From CAIWHR01 sp963786625 (GTDB taxonomy: Bacteria; Pseudomonadota; Gammaproteobacteria; Burkholderiales; Casimicrobiaceae): a stretch of 64,000 nt of DNA. The stretch is from contig CAWAZS010000010.1 in the NCBI GenBank assembly GCA_963786625.1, positions 124,001-188,000 of the forward strand, read 5' to 3'. Positions 38,085 through 47,073 of this stretch are shown here, piece by piece. Each line of letters starts with the position of its first letter. Within the stretch, counting starts at the first letter, position 1. Below the pieces are notes generated by a model. It made no database searches, had not been told where the DNA came from, and saw only the letters and a list, made by a program, of their open reading frames with translations. The position numbers and the translations under genes are program-made.

Positions 38085-39710
38085 ATGAGCGCCAACAGAG
38101 AGCGGGAGCTGCAATTCGGCATCGACCGCCTGGTGACCAACGGGACGCGCATCTTCGGCTGGGGCTGGGTCGCGCATCCGGCGCACGCGATCGAGGACGT
38201 CACCCTGGTGCTGAAGGGCGACGGATGGGAGAAGCGGCTGCCGGTCAATTTCGGCCTGGCGCGCGATGACGTCGAGAGCGCCTTTCCGCGGCTGCGCAAT
38301 GCCGGGTCCTCCGGTTTCGTGGTCACCGGCTACTCGCCGCGCCAGCCGGTGGCCGCGCTCGTCCTCGAGCTGCGATTCGACGATGGCGCGCTGCTGGGGC
38401 TCGACGTCACGCACGTCCTGGAATCGCGTGGCGGCGGCCACCGGAAATTCCGCGAGCTGCTCTGGCTCGCCCGTGCCGTCTGGCGCCGGCTGAAACGCGG
38501 CGACATCGAAGGCATCGTGATGCGGGCGAAGGCGCAGAACTACGCGGCGCCCTCGCTCGACGACCTCGACGTCGTCGGTCGTCTGCTGCCCCAGCTGAGC
38601 GGCGATCGCCGCGTATCGGTCGTGTTCGACCACAACCTCGGCGGCGGGGCGAACCAGTACCGTCGCGCGTTGATCGACGAACGACTCTCGGGCGGAGTCG
38701 CCGTGCTGCTGTGCACGTACAACCTGCCCACGCTCGACTATCGGCTCCAGGTGTTCCAGCCGGGCGGTGGCGAGGAGATCTACCGGATCTCGTCGTTCCT
38801 CGGTCTCGAACGGATACTGAACGAGTCGCCCGTCGCGGAGATCTTCCTCAACAGTCCCGTCTCCTTCGACGAGCCCCTGGTCTTCGCCGACTGGATCAGC
38901 ACGATGCGCGCCGGCAATCCGGACGTGCGGCTGACGTTCGCCGTCCACGACTATTTTTCGGTGTGCCCCTCGTTCGTGCTGCTCAATGCCGACGGGCGCT
39001 ACTGCGGCATTCCGGATGTCGCCGAATGCGCGGCCTGCCTGAAGCGCCATCAGGCCAGGTACGTGGCGCTGTCTCCTCCGACCGAAATCGGGCCCTGGCG
39101 CGCGCTGTGGGGGCGCTGCCTGCAGGCGGCCGACGAGGTGCGCTGCTTTTCCGATTCGACGCGGCGGCTGCTGCTGCGCGCCTACCCGGGCCTCGATCCC
39201 GGCCGCATCAGCGTCATTCCCCATCGCGTCGACTACCTGCCGGCCCGTCTGCCCCGCCTCGATCACGGCGCTCCGCTGGTGATCGGCATCATCGGCACGA
39301 TCAGCGTGCAGAAGGGGGCGATGGTGGTCAAGGACCTGCTCGCCATGATCGACAGCGACCATCGCGACATCAGGGTCGTCGTGATCGGCGTCCTCGATAT
39401 CGCGCTCAAGTCGGACCGGCTGCGGGTGACCGGCAACTACCGGCACGAGGATCTCGTCGATCTGATCGAGGCCAACGGGATCAACCTGTTCTTCTTCCCG
39501 TCGATCTGCCCGGAAACCTTCTCCTACGTCACCGAGGAGATGATCCTGCTCGGTCTGCCGGTCGTCGCGTTCGATCTGGGGGCTCCCGGCGAGCGCCTGA
39601 AGAGCTACGGCAAGTCGCGGCTGTGCAGCGAGGTGAGCGCCCGTTCCGCGCTCGCGGCGCTCATCGATTTCCACGGGCAGCTCGCGGCGAGCGAAGTCTC
39701 GGTGGCGTAA
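38085..39710 (+). CDS. Glycosyltransferase, GT4-like, with N-terminal extra domain
   Basis: A 541-residue protein. Residues 1-115 form a small beta-rich domain (IFGWGWVAHPAHAIEDVTL). The rest is a GT-B glycosyltransferase with DHNLGGGANQYRRAL, FAVHDYFSVCPSFVLLN, VIGIIGTISVQKGAMVV and the nucleotide-sugar site FPSICPETFSYVTEEMILLGLPVVAFDLG. Cysteines in GIPDVAECAACLKRHQ resemble those of rhamnan or O-antigen GT4 enzymes. It is first of four co-directional glycan genes. Donor and acceptor sugars cannot be read. Confidence 0.8.
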   Translation: MSANRERELQFGIDRLVTNGTRIFGWGWVAHPAHAIEDVTLVLKGDGWEKRLPVNFGLARDDVESAFPRLRNAGSSGFVVTGYSPRQPVAALVLELRFDDGALLGLDVTHVLESRGGGHRKFRELLWLARAVWRRLKRGDIEGIVMRAKAQNYAAPSLDDLDVVGRLLPQLSGDRRVSVVFDHNLGGGANQYRRALIDERLSGGVAVLLCTYNLPTLDYRLQVFQPGGGEEIYRISSFLGLERILNESPVAEIFLNSPVSFDEPLVFADWISTMRAGNPDVRLTFAVHDYFSVCPSFVLLNADGRYCGIPDVAECAACLKRHQARYVALSPPTEIGPWRALWGRCLQAADEVRCFSDSTRRLLLRAYPGLDPGRISVIPHRVDYLPARLPRLDHGAPLVIGIIGTISVQKGAMVVKDLLAMIDSDHRDIRVVVIGVLDIALKSDRLRVTGNYRHEDLVDLIEANGINLFFFPSICPETFSYVTEEMILLGLPVVAFDLGAPGERLKSYGKSRLCSEVSARSALAALIDFHGQLAASEVSVA

Positions 39711-39742
39711 GATGGGCGCGCACCTACCGGCATCGATTTCCC

Positions 39743-40993
39743 GTGGCTGAGGTCCTGCACATCTTCACGAGCGCGGCAGTGAACTATCTGCCGAAGGTGC
39801 GCATCCTCTGCCGTTCGCTCAAGCGCCACCACCCCGAGGCGGTCGTTCATCTCGCGCTGGCCGACGAGCGCCCGCAGTGGCTGCGCACGGAGGACGAGCC
39901 ATTCGATTCGATCCTGGAGATCGGCGAGCTCGGCATTGCCGACTTCCGGCGCTGGAGCTTCACCCACAGCATCGTGGAGCTGTCCACGGCGATCAAGCCG
40001 TTCGCGCTGAAGCGGCTGCTGACGCTTCCGGACTGCGGGACCGTCCTGTATTTCGATCCGGACATGGTGCTGTTCTCGCGCGTGGACGACATCCTGGCCA
40101 CGCTCGGGCAGAGCAATGTCGCGCTGACTCCGCATCAGACCAAGCCCGAGCAGACACTGGACGCCGTCGTCGACAACGAGGTCGCGAGCCTCAAGCACGG
40201 CATCTTCAACCTCGGATTCATCGGCGTCAGAAACACGGCGGAAGGCCGGCGCTTCGCCGACTGGTGGGCGGAGCGAACCTACCATCTGTGCCGGGCGGAG
40301 GTGGAGAACGGCCTCTTCACCGACCAGAAGTGGGTGAATTTCGCGCCGGTCTTCTTCGACGGCGTGGCGATCGTCAAGTCCTCGCGGCACAACGTCGCCA
40401 CGTGGAATCTGACGACGCGGCGCATGACCGGCGACTTCGACAAGGGTTTCCAGGTCGACGGCGAGCCCCTGGGCTTCTACCATTTCACCGGATTCGACAG
40501 CGGCGCGCACCGGATCATGGCGATAAAGAACGCCTCGGCAAGTCCGGCCGTGCAGCAATTGATCTCGTGGTACGAAGGGGAGATCGCGATCGCCGATCGC
40601 GATCCCATCAGCGAGTGGCCCTGGGCGTTCGGGAGCTTTTCCGACGGAACGCCCATCGAGCCCGGTCATCGCTGGTTCTATCGGGAGCACACCGATTTGC
40701 AGCGGGCGTTTCCGGATCCCTACGACGCGCGGGCGGATCGACCGAACTATCTCGCCTGGTGCAATTCGGAGGGGCGGCTCAGGCATCCCGAGGTGTTCTC
40801 GGAGCGCGGCGCGCGACGGGCGGGCAGCGCTGCCCGCATGCGCTCGCGTGTTTCGCTGCCGACGACGATGCGCCTGCTGTCGCTGCTGCTCTCACCCAGG
40901 AGCGGCAAGATGCTGCGGGCGAGGGTCATGAGCGTGCTGCGGACCGAAGGGTTGGGCGGCATCGGCCGGCGGCTGCACGGGCCGCGCGGGTAG
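39743..40993 (+). CDS. GT8-like nucleotide-sugar transferase
   Basis: A 416-residue GT-A-fold protein. The opening HIFTSAAVNYLPKVRILCRS is typical of this group. The metal-binding DxD is DPD in TVLYFDPDMVLFSRV, near residue 107. FNLGFIGVRN, FTDQKWVNFAPVFF and GFYHFTGFDSG fit glycogenin/GT8-like enzymes of surface-polysaccharide clusters. The start is a GTG at 39743; no suitable ATG is in frame. A basic tail near the C-terminus may touch the membrane. Confidence 0.75.
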   Translation: MAEVLHIFTSAAVNYLPKVRILCRSLKRHHPEAVVHLALADERPQWLRTEDEPFDSILEIGELGIADFRRWSFTHSIVELSTAIKPFALKRLLTLPDCGTVLYFDPDMVLFSRVDDILATLGQSNVALTPHQTKPEQTLDAVVDNEVASLKHGIFNLGFIGVRNTAEGRRFADWWAERTYHLCRAEVENGLFTDQKWVNFAPVFFDGVAIVKSSRHNVATWNLTTRRMTGDFDKGFQVDGEPLGFYHFTGFDSGAHRIMAIKNASASPAVQQLISWYEGEIAIADRDPISEWPWAFGSFSDGTPIEPGHRWFYREHTDLQRAFPDPYDARADRPNYLAWCNSEGRLRHPEVFSERGARRAGSAARMRSRVSLPTTMRLLSLLLSPRSGKMLRARVMSVLRTEGLGGIGRRLHGPRG

Positions 40994-41002
40994 AGGCGAG
41001 CC

Positions 41003-42142
41003 GTGCTCGACGTCGTCATTCCGATCTACAAGGGCCTGGCGCAGACGCGCCGCTGCGTCGACAGCGTGCTGGGCAATGCGCAGACCACGGCCTTCGCGAT
41101 CGTCGCGGTCGACGACGCGAGCCCGGACCCCGGCATCGCGCGCTATCTGGACGAGCTCGCGGACGGAGGGCGGATCATCCTCGTGCGCAACGAGAGCAAT
41201 CTCGGTTTCGTCCGGTCGGTGAACCGTGGCATGGCGCTGCACGCCGAGCGGGACGTGGTGCTCTTGAACAGCGACACCGAAGTGGCGAACGACTGGCTGG
41301 ATCGCCTGCATCGTTGCGCCCACACCCGGCCCGACATCGGGACGGTGACGCCTTTCTCCAACAACGCGACGATCTGCTCGTACCCGTTCGACGGCTGGCG
41401 CGGAGGCGTGCCCGGCACGCTGGGTCTCGCCGCGCTGGACCGGCTGTTTGCCGCGACCAACGCCGGGCAGAGCGTGGACCTGCCGACGGCCGTCGGATTC
41501 TGCATGTACATACGACGCGCCTGTCTCGACCGGCTGGGATTGTTCGATGCCCAGCGCTTCGGACGCGGCTACGGCGAGGAGAACGACTTCAGCCTGCGCG
41601 TGGCCGGCGCCGGCTGGCGCAACGTTCTGGCCGGCGACGTGTTCGTCTTCCACGAGGGATCGGTGAGCTTTTCCGACGAGCGCGCGGCGTTGACGCTGAC
41701 CGCCGGGAAGACGCTGACCGACCTGCATCCCGACTACTTGCGCAAGGTGCGCGAATTCATCGCGCGCGATCCGGCACGCGCGTTGCGCGCGGCAGTCGAC
41801 GGCGCGCGCTGCGCACTGGGCGGGGACGAGCCGGAGCAGGTGCTGGCCGAGCGCGTCGCCGAGCGGAATCTGCTCAGGGCGCAGCTGACCGATGCCGAAA
41901 GATACGGCGAGGAACGCGAGTCGGTGATCGCCAGGCTGCGCGAGGGGCTGGCCGTGGCGGAGAAGCTGCTGGCCGAGCGCGACGAGGAGATCGCCAGGCT
42001 GCGTGCGGGGCTCAGCCACGCCGAGGCGCTCGCCTTCGAGCGGGAGCGGGAGCTCGAGGAGCTGCACCGACCCCTGCTCGGGAAGCTCAAGGCCCTGCTG
42101 ATGCGGATGAAACCCCGGAGACGCCCGCAATCCCCGGCCTGA
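41003..42142 (+). CDS. GT2 family glycosyltransferase with coiled-coil tail
   Basis: A 379-residue GT-A glycosyltransferase. Features are DVVIPIYKGLAQTRRCVDSVL, VAVDDASPDPGIARYL, DVVLLNSDTEVANDWLDRL with the metal-binding DxD-type site, AVGFCMYIRRACLDRLGLFD and GYGEENDFSLRVAGAGW. Residues from about 275 onward are a long charged coiled coil, a feature shared with the methyltransferase encoded upstream on the other strand. The start is GTG. Confidence 0.87.
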   Translation: MLDVVIPIYKGLAQTRRCVDSVLGNAQTTAFAIVAVDDASPDPGIARYLDELADGGRIILVRNESNLGFVRSVNRGMALHAERDVVLLNSDTEVANDWLDRLHRCAHTRPDIGTVTPFSNNATICSYPFDGWRGGVPGTLGLAALDRLFAATNAGQSVDLPTAVGFCMYIRRACLDRLGLFDAQRFGRGYGEENDFSLRVAGAGWRNVLAGDVFVFHEGSVSFSDERAALTLTAGKTLTDLHPDYLRKVREFIARDPARALRAAVDGARCALGGDEPEQVLAERVAERNLLRAQLTDAERYGEERESVIARLREGLAVAEKLLAERDEEIARLRAGLSHAEALAFERERELEELHRPLLGKLKALLMRMKPRRRPQSPA

Positions 42143-42196
42143 CGCCGCCGTCCCGGCAACGCAGAACCGCTTCTTCGATCCGGGACCCACGCGCCG

Positions 42197-43279
42197 ATGT
42201 ACTTCCCGAACGTCAACTTCCTGCGCGCGTTCGCCGCGCTGCTGGTCGTGGTCTACCACGTCATCGAGCTCGCGCCGTGGCCGTCGTTCCCGACGTCGGG
42301 CCCGCCATTGACGTTTCGCGTGGGCTGGGTCGGCGTCGACCTCTTCTTCGTCATCAGCGGCTTCGTCATCGGGCTCTCCGCAATCAGGCTCTATCGCGAA
42401 GGCGATGGCGGTTACCGCTGGACGTTCATGCGCCGGCGACTGGCGCGCATCGTGCCGCTCTACCTCCTCACCGGCGCCGCATTCCTCGTCCTCGTGCGGC
42501 CGCCGCTGCTGCAGCTCGCGTGGGAGAAGCTGTCCGTACAGATCGGCAGTCACCTGCTCTTCCTGCACAACCTGCACCCGTGGCTGCACAGTGCGATCAA
42601 CGGCCCGAACTGGAGCGTCGCCGCCGAGATGCAGTTCTACGTGCTGGCGATCCTCGCCGTGCCGTTGCTGTCCCGCGTCGACCTGAGATGGCTGTTCGTG
42701 GGCGGGCTCGTCGTCGCCTGGGGCTTCCGGGCGCTCGCCTACTGGGCAACGCGGGACCTCGGCAATCCGAGCATCACGTTCGTCTACGCGACCCAGGTTC
42801 CGTCGATGGTCGACGCCTTCGCCATCGGCATCTGCATCGCGCGGCTGCATCTGGACGGCACGATCCGGCGATGGGCCGCGCGCGGCCGCGCGCACCTCCT
42901 GCTCGGGACGGCGGGCGCATTCGCGGTTGCCATGTACGTCGTCTGGACCAGCTACTGGGCGCAGACCGACTACTGGGGCAACGCCTGGATGGTCGTCTTC
43001 TGGCGAAGCGCGCTCGCGCTGTCATTCGGCGCGCTGGTGCTCCTGGCGGCACAGCTGCCCGACCTGACGCGCTACGGGCCGCTGCGGCCGCTGAATTACC
43101 TCGGCGAGATCAGCTACGGCATCTACCTGTGGCACCTGCCGGTGATCCTGACGCTCAAGAGGAACGCGCTGGCGGCGACCGCGGAGGACATGCTCTGGAT
43201 GACGCTCGCCGGCGTCCTCGCGCTCTCCATGCTGAGCTGGCACCTGTTCGAAAGACCGCTCATCCGGCGCTTTCGCTGA
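42197..43279 (+). CDS. Acyltransferase family 3 (OafA-like) membrane protein
   Basis: A 360-residue integral-membrane O-acyltransferase with about ten helices. The catalytic-region signature is LRAFAALLVVVYHVIELAPW with His at about 21, and VGVDLFFVISGFVIG follows. NWSVAAEMQFYVL and the late LGEISYGIYLWHLPVI are further family marks. It would O-acetylate the polysaccharide made by the three preceding transferases. The 3' end overlaps the convergent trmB by 20 bp. Confidence 0.9.
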   Translation: MYFPNVNFLRAFAALLVVVYHVIELAPWPSFPTSGPPLTFRVGWVGVDLFFVISGFVIGLSAIRLYREGDGGYRWTFMRRRLARIVPLYLLTGAAFLVLVRPPLLQLAWEKLSVQIGSHLLFLHNLHPWLHSAINGPNWSVAAEMQFYVLAILAVPLLSRVDLRWLFVGGLVVAWGFRALAYWATRDLGNPSITFVYATQVPSMVDAFAIGICIARLHLDGTIRRWAARGRAHLLLGTAGAFAVAMYVVWTSYWAQTDYWGNAWMVVFWRSALALSFGALVLLAAQLPDLTRYGPLRPLNYLGEISYGIYLWHLPVILTLKRNALAATAEDMLWMTLAGVLALSMLSWHLFERPLIRRFR

Positions 43280-43988
43280 CCGCGCCCTGGCGCCGTCGAA
43301 AGACGAGATCCCGGACGCCGTGGCCGAGCTTCAGTCCCCGCGCCTCGAACTTGGTCAGCGGCCGGTACTCGGGCCGCGCGGCGAAGCCGGCGGCGGCGTT
43401 GGCGAGCAGCGGCTCCGCGGCGAGCACCGCGAGGATCTCCTGCGCGTAGTCCTCCCAGTCCGTCGCGACATGCAGGTAGCCGCCGGGCGCGAGCCGCAGC
43501 GCGAGCTCGCGCACGAACGCAGGCGTCAACAGGCGCCGCTTGTGATGGCGCTTCTTCGGCCACGGGTCCGGAAAGAAGACGTGGATGCCCGATAGCGATG
43601 CCGGCGGAATCATCGCCGCGACGATCTCGACGGCATCGTGCTGGATCACCCGGATGTTGGTGAGGCCGAGCTCGGCCACGCGCTTCAGCAGGCTGCCCAC
43701 GCCCGGCGAGTGCACCTCGATGCACAGGAAGTCCTCGCGCGGTCGCGCCTGCGCGATCGCCGCGGTCGCCTCGCCCATGCCGAACCCGATCTCGAGCACG
43801 CGCGGCGCGGCGCGGCCGAACGCGCGGTCGAGGTCGAGCGGCGCGGCTCGATACGGAATGCCGAAGCGCGGCAGCAGGTCCTCGAGCGCGCGCTGCTGCG
43901 CCGGCGACATCCGCCCCTGCCGCAGCACGTAGCTGCGCACCGGGCGGCGCGGCCGTGCGTTGGCGTCGGGGGGCGGGTCGGGAATCAC
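43260..43988 (-). CDS. trmB: tRNA (guanine-N7)-methyltransferase
   Basis: A 242-residue SAM-dependent enzyme that forms m7G46 in tRNA variable loops. Diagnostic blocks are VRSYVLRQGRMSPAQQRAL, VLEIGFGMGEATA, FLCIEVHSPGVGSLL, GIHVFFPDPWPKKRHHKRRL and LATDWEDYAQ-like HVATDWEDYAQEIL. The start is a GTG at 43988 that overlaps the stop of the preceding gene (GTGA). It is last in thiS-thiG-unknown-trmB. Confidence 0.95.
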   Translation of the reverse strand: MIPDPPPDANARPRRPVRSYVLRQGRMSPAQQRALEDLLPRFGIPYRAAPLDLDRAFGRAAPRVLEIGFGMGEATAAIAQARPREDFLCIEVHSPGVGSLLKRVAELGLTNIRVIQHDAVEIVAAMIPPASLSGIHVFFPDPWPKKRHHKRRLLTPAFVRELALRLAPGGYLHVATDWEDYAQEILAVLAAEPLLANAAAGFAARPEYRPLTKFEARGLKLGHGVRDLVFRRRQGAVSESAG

Positions 43989-44662
43989 TGCGGCGCGCTG
44001 TGGCGCAGCCAGCCCGCATCCGTGAGCTTGCGCTCCAGCCGACCCGGCGTCGCCGATCCGGCGGGCGTGTACTGGACGACGAGCGTGTCCATGTCCTTCC
44101 ACGACGCGGTGGAATCCGCCCACGTCTCCCTGGGCTTCCACGAGTATTCCTTGCGCACCCCGTCGCGCGTCACGCGCCACACGGCGAGCTCGTTGACGCA
44201 CCGCTTTTCGCAGAAATCGGCGGTGACCAGCCGCGAGCGGTCCGGCGAGAGCTTCGGGTCCGCGGGCAGCTCCGTCTTGCGGCCGGTGGCCCGCTGGAGC
44301 AGCGTGAAGGTCACGTCGTCGCCGTCGGTCGTGTAGAGGACGACGGCGTTGATCTCGGAGATGTAGTCCCACAGGCTGTACGACCGGCCGCCGTTCAGCG
44401 CCTCGGTGTCGGCGAACGTCGTCGTGCCGGAAGGAAAGAGCGACACGCGCAACGCCGCACCGTCGCGGACGGCGAGGTTCGGCAGCCGCTTCAGCTGGAC
44501 CTCCTCGACGAGCCGCCCGCAGTGCGCCGAGTCCTCGGCCTGCGCGCAGACCTTCGCGAGCTCCTGCGGCTCGAGCGGCACGGCGATCGCGGCGAGCGCG
44601 AGCAGCGAGGCGAGGGGAACCGCAGCGCGCGCCGCCCACCGGGCGCATCGACGCACCGGCAT
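43985..44662 (-). CDS. Secreted protein of unknown function
   Basis: A 225-residue protein with a signal-like N-terminus (about 1-28, AARAAVPLASLLALAAIAVP). The mature part has four cysteines (KVCAQAEDSAHCGRL and DFCEKRCVNEL) that could form two disulfides, and a beta-rich body (RSYSLWDYISEINAVVLYTT). I do not recognise the family. It lies between thiG and trmB and is coupled to trmB by overlapping stop and start codons. Confidence 0.75.
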   Translation of the reverse strand: MPVRRCARWAARAAVPLASLLALAAIAVPLEPQELAKVCAQAEDSAHCGRLVEEVQLKRLPNLAVRDGAALRVSLFPSGTTTFADTEALNGGRSYSLWDYISEINAVVLYTTDGDDVTFTLLQRATGRKTELPADPKLSPDRSRLVTADFCEKRCVNELAVWRVTRDGVRKEYSWKPRETWADSTASWKDMDTLVVQYTPAGSATPGRLERKLTDAGWLRHSAPQ

Positions 44663-44667
44663 GCGGC

Positions 44668-45481
44668 TCAACCGATGAGGCCGGAGGTCGGCGAGCTCGG
44701 GCTCGCCGCGTAGAACTTGCGCGGCATTCGCCCGGCGAGGAAGGCCTCGCGCCCCGCCTCGACCGCGAGCCGCATCGCGCGGGCCATCCGCACCGGGTCC
44801 CGCGCCGCGGCGATCGCCGTGTTCATCAGCACGCCGGCGCAACCCTGTTCCATGGCGATCGCGGCATCCGACGCGGTGCCGACGCCGGCGTCGACCAGCA
44901 CCGGGACCTTCGCCGCGTCGATGATGAGCTTCAGGTTCCACGGATTGAGGATGCCCATCCCGGAGCCGATCAGCGAGGCGAGCGGCATGATCGCGATGCA
45001 GCCGATCGCCTCGAGCTCGCGCGCGACGATCGGATCGTCGGACGTGTACACCATCACCTGGAACCCGTCCTTCACCAGCGTCTCGGCGGCCGTGAGCGTC
45101 TCGCGCACGTTCGGGAAGAGCGTATTCGGGTCGCCCAGCACCTCGAGCTTGACCAGCGTGTGGCCGTCGAGGAGCTCGCGCGCGAGCCTCAGCGTGCGCA
45201 CTGCGTCGTCCGCGGTGTAGCACCCGGCGGTGTTCGGCAGGTAGGTGAACTCGGACGGCGGCAACGCGTCGAGCAGCGACGGGGCGTTCGGGTCCTGGCC
45301 GATGTTGGTGCGCCGGATCGCGACGGTGACGATCTCGCGCGCCCGACGCGACGACGGCCGCACGGGTCTCGTCGAAATCCCGGTACTTGCCGGTGCCGAC
45401 GAGCAGGCGCGAGCGGTACGCGCGGCCGGCAATGACCAGCGGGTCGGCGATGGCAGGCTTCGGTGCGTGCGGAGCGTTCAT
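44668..45481 (-). CDS. thiG: Thiazole synthase, frameshifted
   Basis: ThiG forms the thiazole phosphate of thiamine from deoxyxylulose 5-phosphate, dehydroglycine and ThiS thiocarboxylate. The N-terminal part, DPLVIAGRAYRSRLLVGTGK, starts at the ATG at 45481. One extra base near 45337 breaks the frame; the corrected join is VVASGAEIVTVAIRRTNIGQ. The remainder shows LPNTAGCYTADDAVR, LVKLEVLGD, PLASLIGSGMGI and VLVDAGVGTASDAAIAMEQG. The reconstructed length of about 271 residues is near normal. It is followed by two genes within a few bases. Confidence 0.93.
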
Positions 45482-45517
45482 GGACCCGATTTTACGCCAG
45501 CGGCGCGGGCCGCGGCG

Positions 45518-45721
45518 TCAGCCGCCGCCGACGGCGCCGACGATCTCGAGCCGGTCGCCGTCCTCGATCGGCGTCTGCGCGTAGCGGCTCCGGGGCACGA
45601 TCTCGCCGTTGCGCTCGACGGCGATGCGCTTGCCCTCGAGCGCGAGCTCGCGGACGAGCTCGGCCAGGGTCGCCACCCCCGGCCCGAGGGTGCGCGGCGT
45701 GCCGTTGACGGTCAGTTGCAT
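45518..45721 (-). CDS. thiS: Sulfur carrier protein ThiS
   Basis: A 67-residue ubiquitin-fold sulfur carrier for thiazole synthesis. It begins MQLTVNGTPRTL, contains RIAVERNGEIVPRSRYAQTP and ends in the required diglycine tail (VGAVGGG). The normal family length and position 36 bp upstream of thiG support the call. A -10-like TATCAT lies just before its start, on the minus strand. Confidence 0.95.
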   Translation of the reverse strand: MQLTVNGTPRTLGPGVATLAELVRELALEGKRIAVERNGEIVPRSRYAQTPIEDGDRLEIVGAVGGG

Positions 45722-45738
45722 CGACCGCGAATGATACC

Positions 45739-45759
45739 GCGGGGCGAGGTCCGCCCCGC
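45739..45759 (-). terminator. Stem-loop after the anti-sigma gene
   Basis: A perfect 8-bp stem GCGGGGCG/CGCCCCGC with a 5-base loop starts at the zf-HC2 stop codon. No T-run follows, so it is a candidate terminator or boundary between the sigma-factor operon and thiS. Confidence 0.4.
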
Positions 45760-45953
45760 TACTCGCGGTACGAGCGCATCGCCGTTCGCAGGAAGCGGAC
45801 CTGGCTCTCGAAGCGCGCGCAGGCGTCGCAGATCGCCAGGTGCAGGCGCACCCGCCACCGCTGCCAGAGCGGCAGCCGCAGGTCCTCCTGCAGGGAGACC
45901 AGCCGCGAAACCTCCTTGCACGTGATCAGGTGGCCCATTGCCTTGCGGATCAT
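45759..45953 (-). CDS. zf-HC2 anti-sigma factor-like protein
   Basis: A 64-residue protein with the zinc-binding anti-sigma pattern ITCKEVSRLVSLQED followed by LHLAICDACARF: Cys, then His-x3-Cys-x2-Cys. It lacks a transmembrane helix, so it would act in the cytoplasm. I chose the ATG at 45953 with GAAGG upstream; ATG 45938 is possible. It starts 42 bp inside the 3' end-to-start gap after the sigma factor and is its likely partner. Confidence 0.8.
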   Translation of the reverse strand: MIRKAMGHLITCKEVSRLVSLQEDLRLPLWQRWRVRLHLAICDACARFESQVRFLRTAMRSYRE

Positions 45954-45994
45954 GGATCGATGCCTTCGGATTCCGGGTATCGGGCGTGCACCAT

Positions 45995-46579
45995 TCAGCC
46001 GCGCGAGCTCTTGCCTGCGAACCAGTTCTGCTCGAGGCACAGGCGCAGCGCCATCCGCGCCCGGTAGAGCATCACCCAGAGGTTATTCGCGGTGATGGCC
46101 AATTCCTTACAGATCTCGTCGGTCTCGAGCTCCATGACCTCCCGCATCATGAACACCCGGGCCGTGTTCGGCGGCAGCTTCTCGAGGCAGAAGTCGAGCA
46201 CGTCGAAGAACTGCCGGCGGCCAAGCGCCTCCTCGGGATCGCCCCAATCCGCCGGCGGCTCGTCCCAGCCACTCCACCGTCCGAACAGCGCGTCGAAATC
46301 CTCGATGGCGAGCTCCGATTCGACGTTGCCGAACGTCGAGGCGGCCGCCGGCTCGCGCCGCTTTCTCCGGATCGCATCGACGATCTTGTGCTTGAGGATG
46401 CCGGTGAGCCAGGTCCGCAGGCTCGATCTGCCGGAAAACCCGCTGCCGGAAAGCGCGGCCAGCAGCGTTTCCTGCACGACGTCCTCGGCGAGCGCCTCGT
46501 CGCGCAGCTGCAGGCGCGCGACGCGCAGCAGGTAGCCGCGATGCTGGTCGAGGTCGCGCGAGAAGTCGGCGGCGGGCAT
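45995..46579 (-). CDS. ECF-type RNA polymerase sigma factor
   Basis: A 194-residue group IV sigma factor. Region 2 is HRGYLLRVARLQLRDEALAEDVVQETLLAALS, then RTWLTGILKHKIVDAIRRKRRE. Region 4 is LPPNTARVFMMREVMELETDEICKELAIT with NNLWVMLYRARMALR for promoter -35 binding. About 45 acidic residues (ELAIEDFDALFGRWSGWDEPP) are inserted between regions 2 and 4. It pairs with the downstream zf-HC2 protein. The regulon is not evident from the window. Confidence 0.9.
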   Translation of the reverse strand: MPAADFSRDLDQHRGYLLRVARLQLRDEALAEDVVQETLLAALSGSGFSGRSSLRTWLTGILKHKIVDAIRRKRREPAAASTFGNVESELAIEDFDALFGRWSGWDEPPADWGDPEEALGRRQFFDVLDFCLEKLPPNTARVFMMREVMELETDEICKELAITANNLWVMLYRARMALRLCLEQNWFAGKSSRG

Positions 46580-46683
46580 GACGGGCGGGCGTAGCGGGCT
46601 GCGCGCATCATAGTCGATGCGCGGGGCAGACGGCGGTGCGCCCCCGCCGGCGTCGACCGGTGACCCGACTCAGTGCGAAAACG

Positions 46684-46712
46684 GAAATGCCCGCTCGGTG
46701 GCGGGCATTTTG
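46684..46712 (-). terminator. Intrinsic terminator after tRNA-Met
   Basis: ATGCCCGC and GCGGGCAT form an 8-bp stem with a 6-base loop, flanked by A- and T-runs on both sides (AAATGCCCGC...GCGGGCATTTT). It ends the tRNA transcript on the minus strand and could work in both directions. Confidence 0.8.
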
Positions 46713-46717
46713 GGAGA

Positions 46718-46794
46718 TGGTGGCGAACCAGGGACTCGAACCCCGGACCAAAGGATTATGATTCCTCTGCTCTAACCAGCTGAGCTAGTTCGCC
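46718..46794 (-). tRNA. tRNA-Met (CAT)
   Basis: A 77-base tRNA including an encoded CCA. The acceptor stem is GGCGAAC/GTTCGCC, the D-arm is AGCTCAGCTGGTTAGAGC, the anticodon CAT is at 46758-46760 in GGAATCATAATCC, and the T-arm is GGGGTTCGAGTCCC. Identity as elongator Met fits the overall sequence; a CAT anticodon could also mark tRNA-Ile2, which needs a lysidine check. Confidence 0.93.
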
Positions 46795-46804
46795 AAGGGG
46801 CGGA

Positions 46805-46834
46805 ATTATAGGCGATCCGGCGACTGCGGGTCAA
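46805..46834 (-). promoter_or_regulatory. Sigma-70 promoter of tRNA-Met
   Basis: Read on the minus strand: TTGACC, an 18-bp spacer and a perfect TATAAT, placing the start about 7 bp downstream, four or so bases before the tRNA 5' end. Confidence 0.85.
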
Positions 46835-46998
46835 AGACGCTGTTCACCGTTTTCGAATCGCTGTTCGATTCCAGATTGCGGTCCCCCCGCTCGTTCCCGC
46901 CGCCTGGGCGGTCGTCGACGCGACCGGATTCGGCTTGTCGGTCATCGCGGTTGCGGCGCACGCGCCGCCGCGGGTGAGTCCAGGGCCGCCATGCAATT

Positions 46999-47032
46999 TG
47001 TCCTGGACAGTCGCGCGTCAAGAAAATACGAT
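46999..47032 (+). promoter_or_regulatory. Promoter with inverted repeat before the MerR gene
   Basis: TGGACA (47004-47009), a 17-bp spacer and TACGAT (47027-47032) make a plausible sigma-70 promoter 42 bp before the MerR-family start. The -35 is part of the inverted repeat TTGTCCTGGACA, a possible operator for autoregulation. Confidence 0.5.
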
Positions 47033-47073
47033 GCGAGCCTCGGCTCGAACCATCCACGGCAATCCCGAAAACG

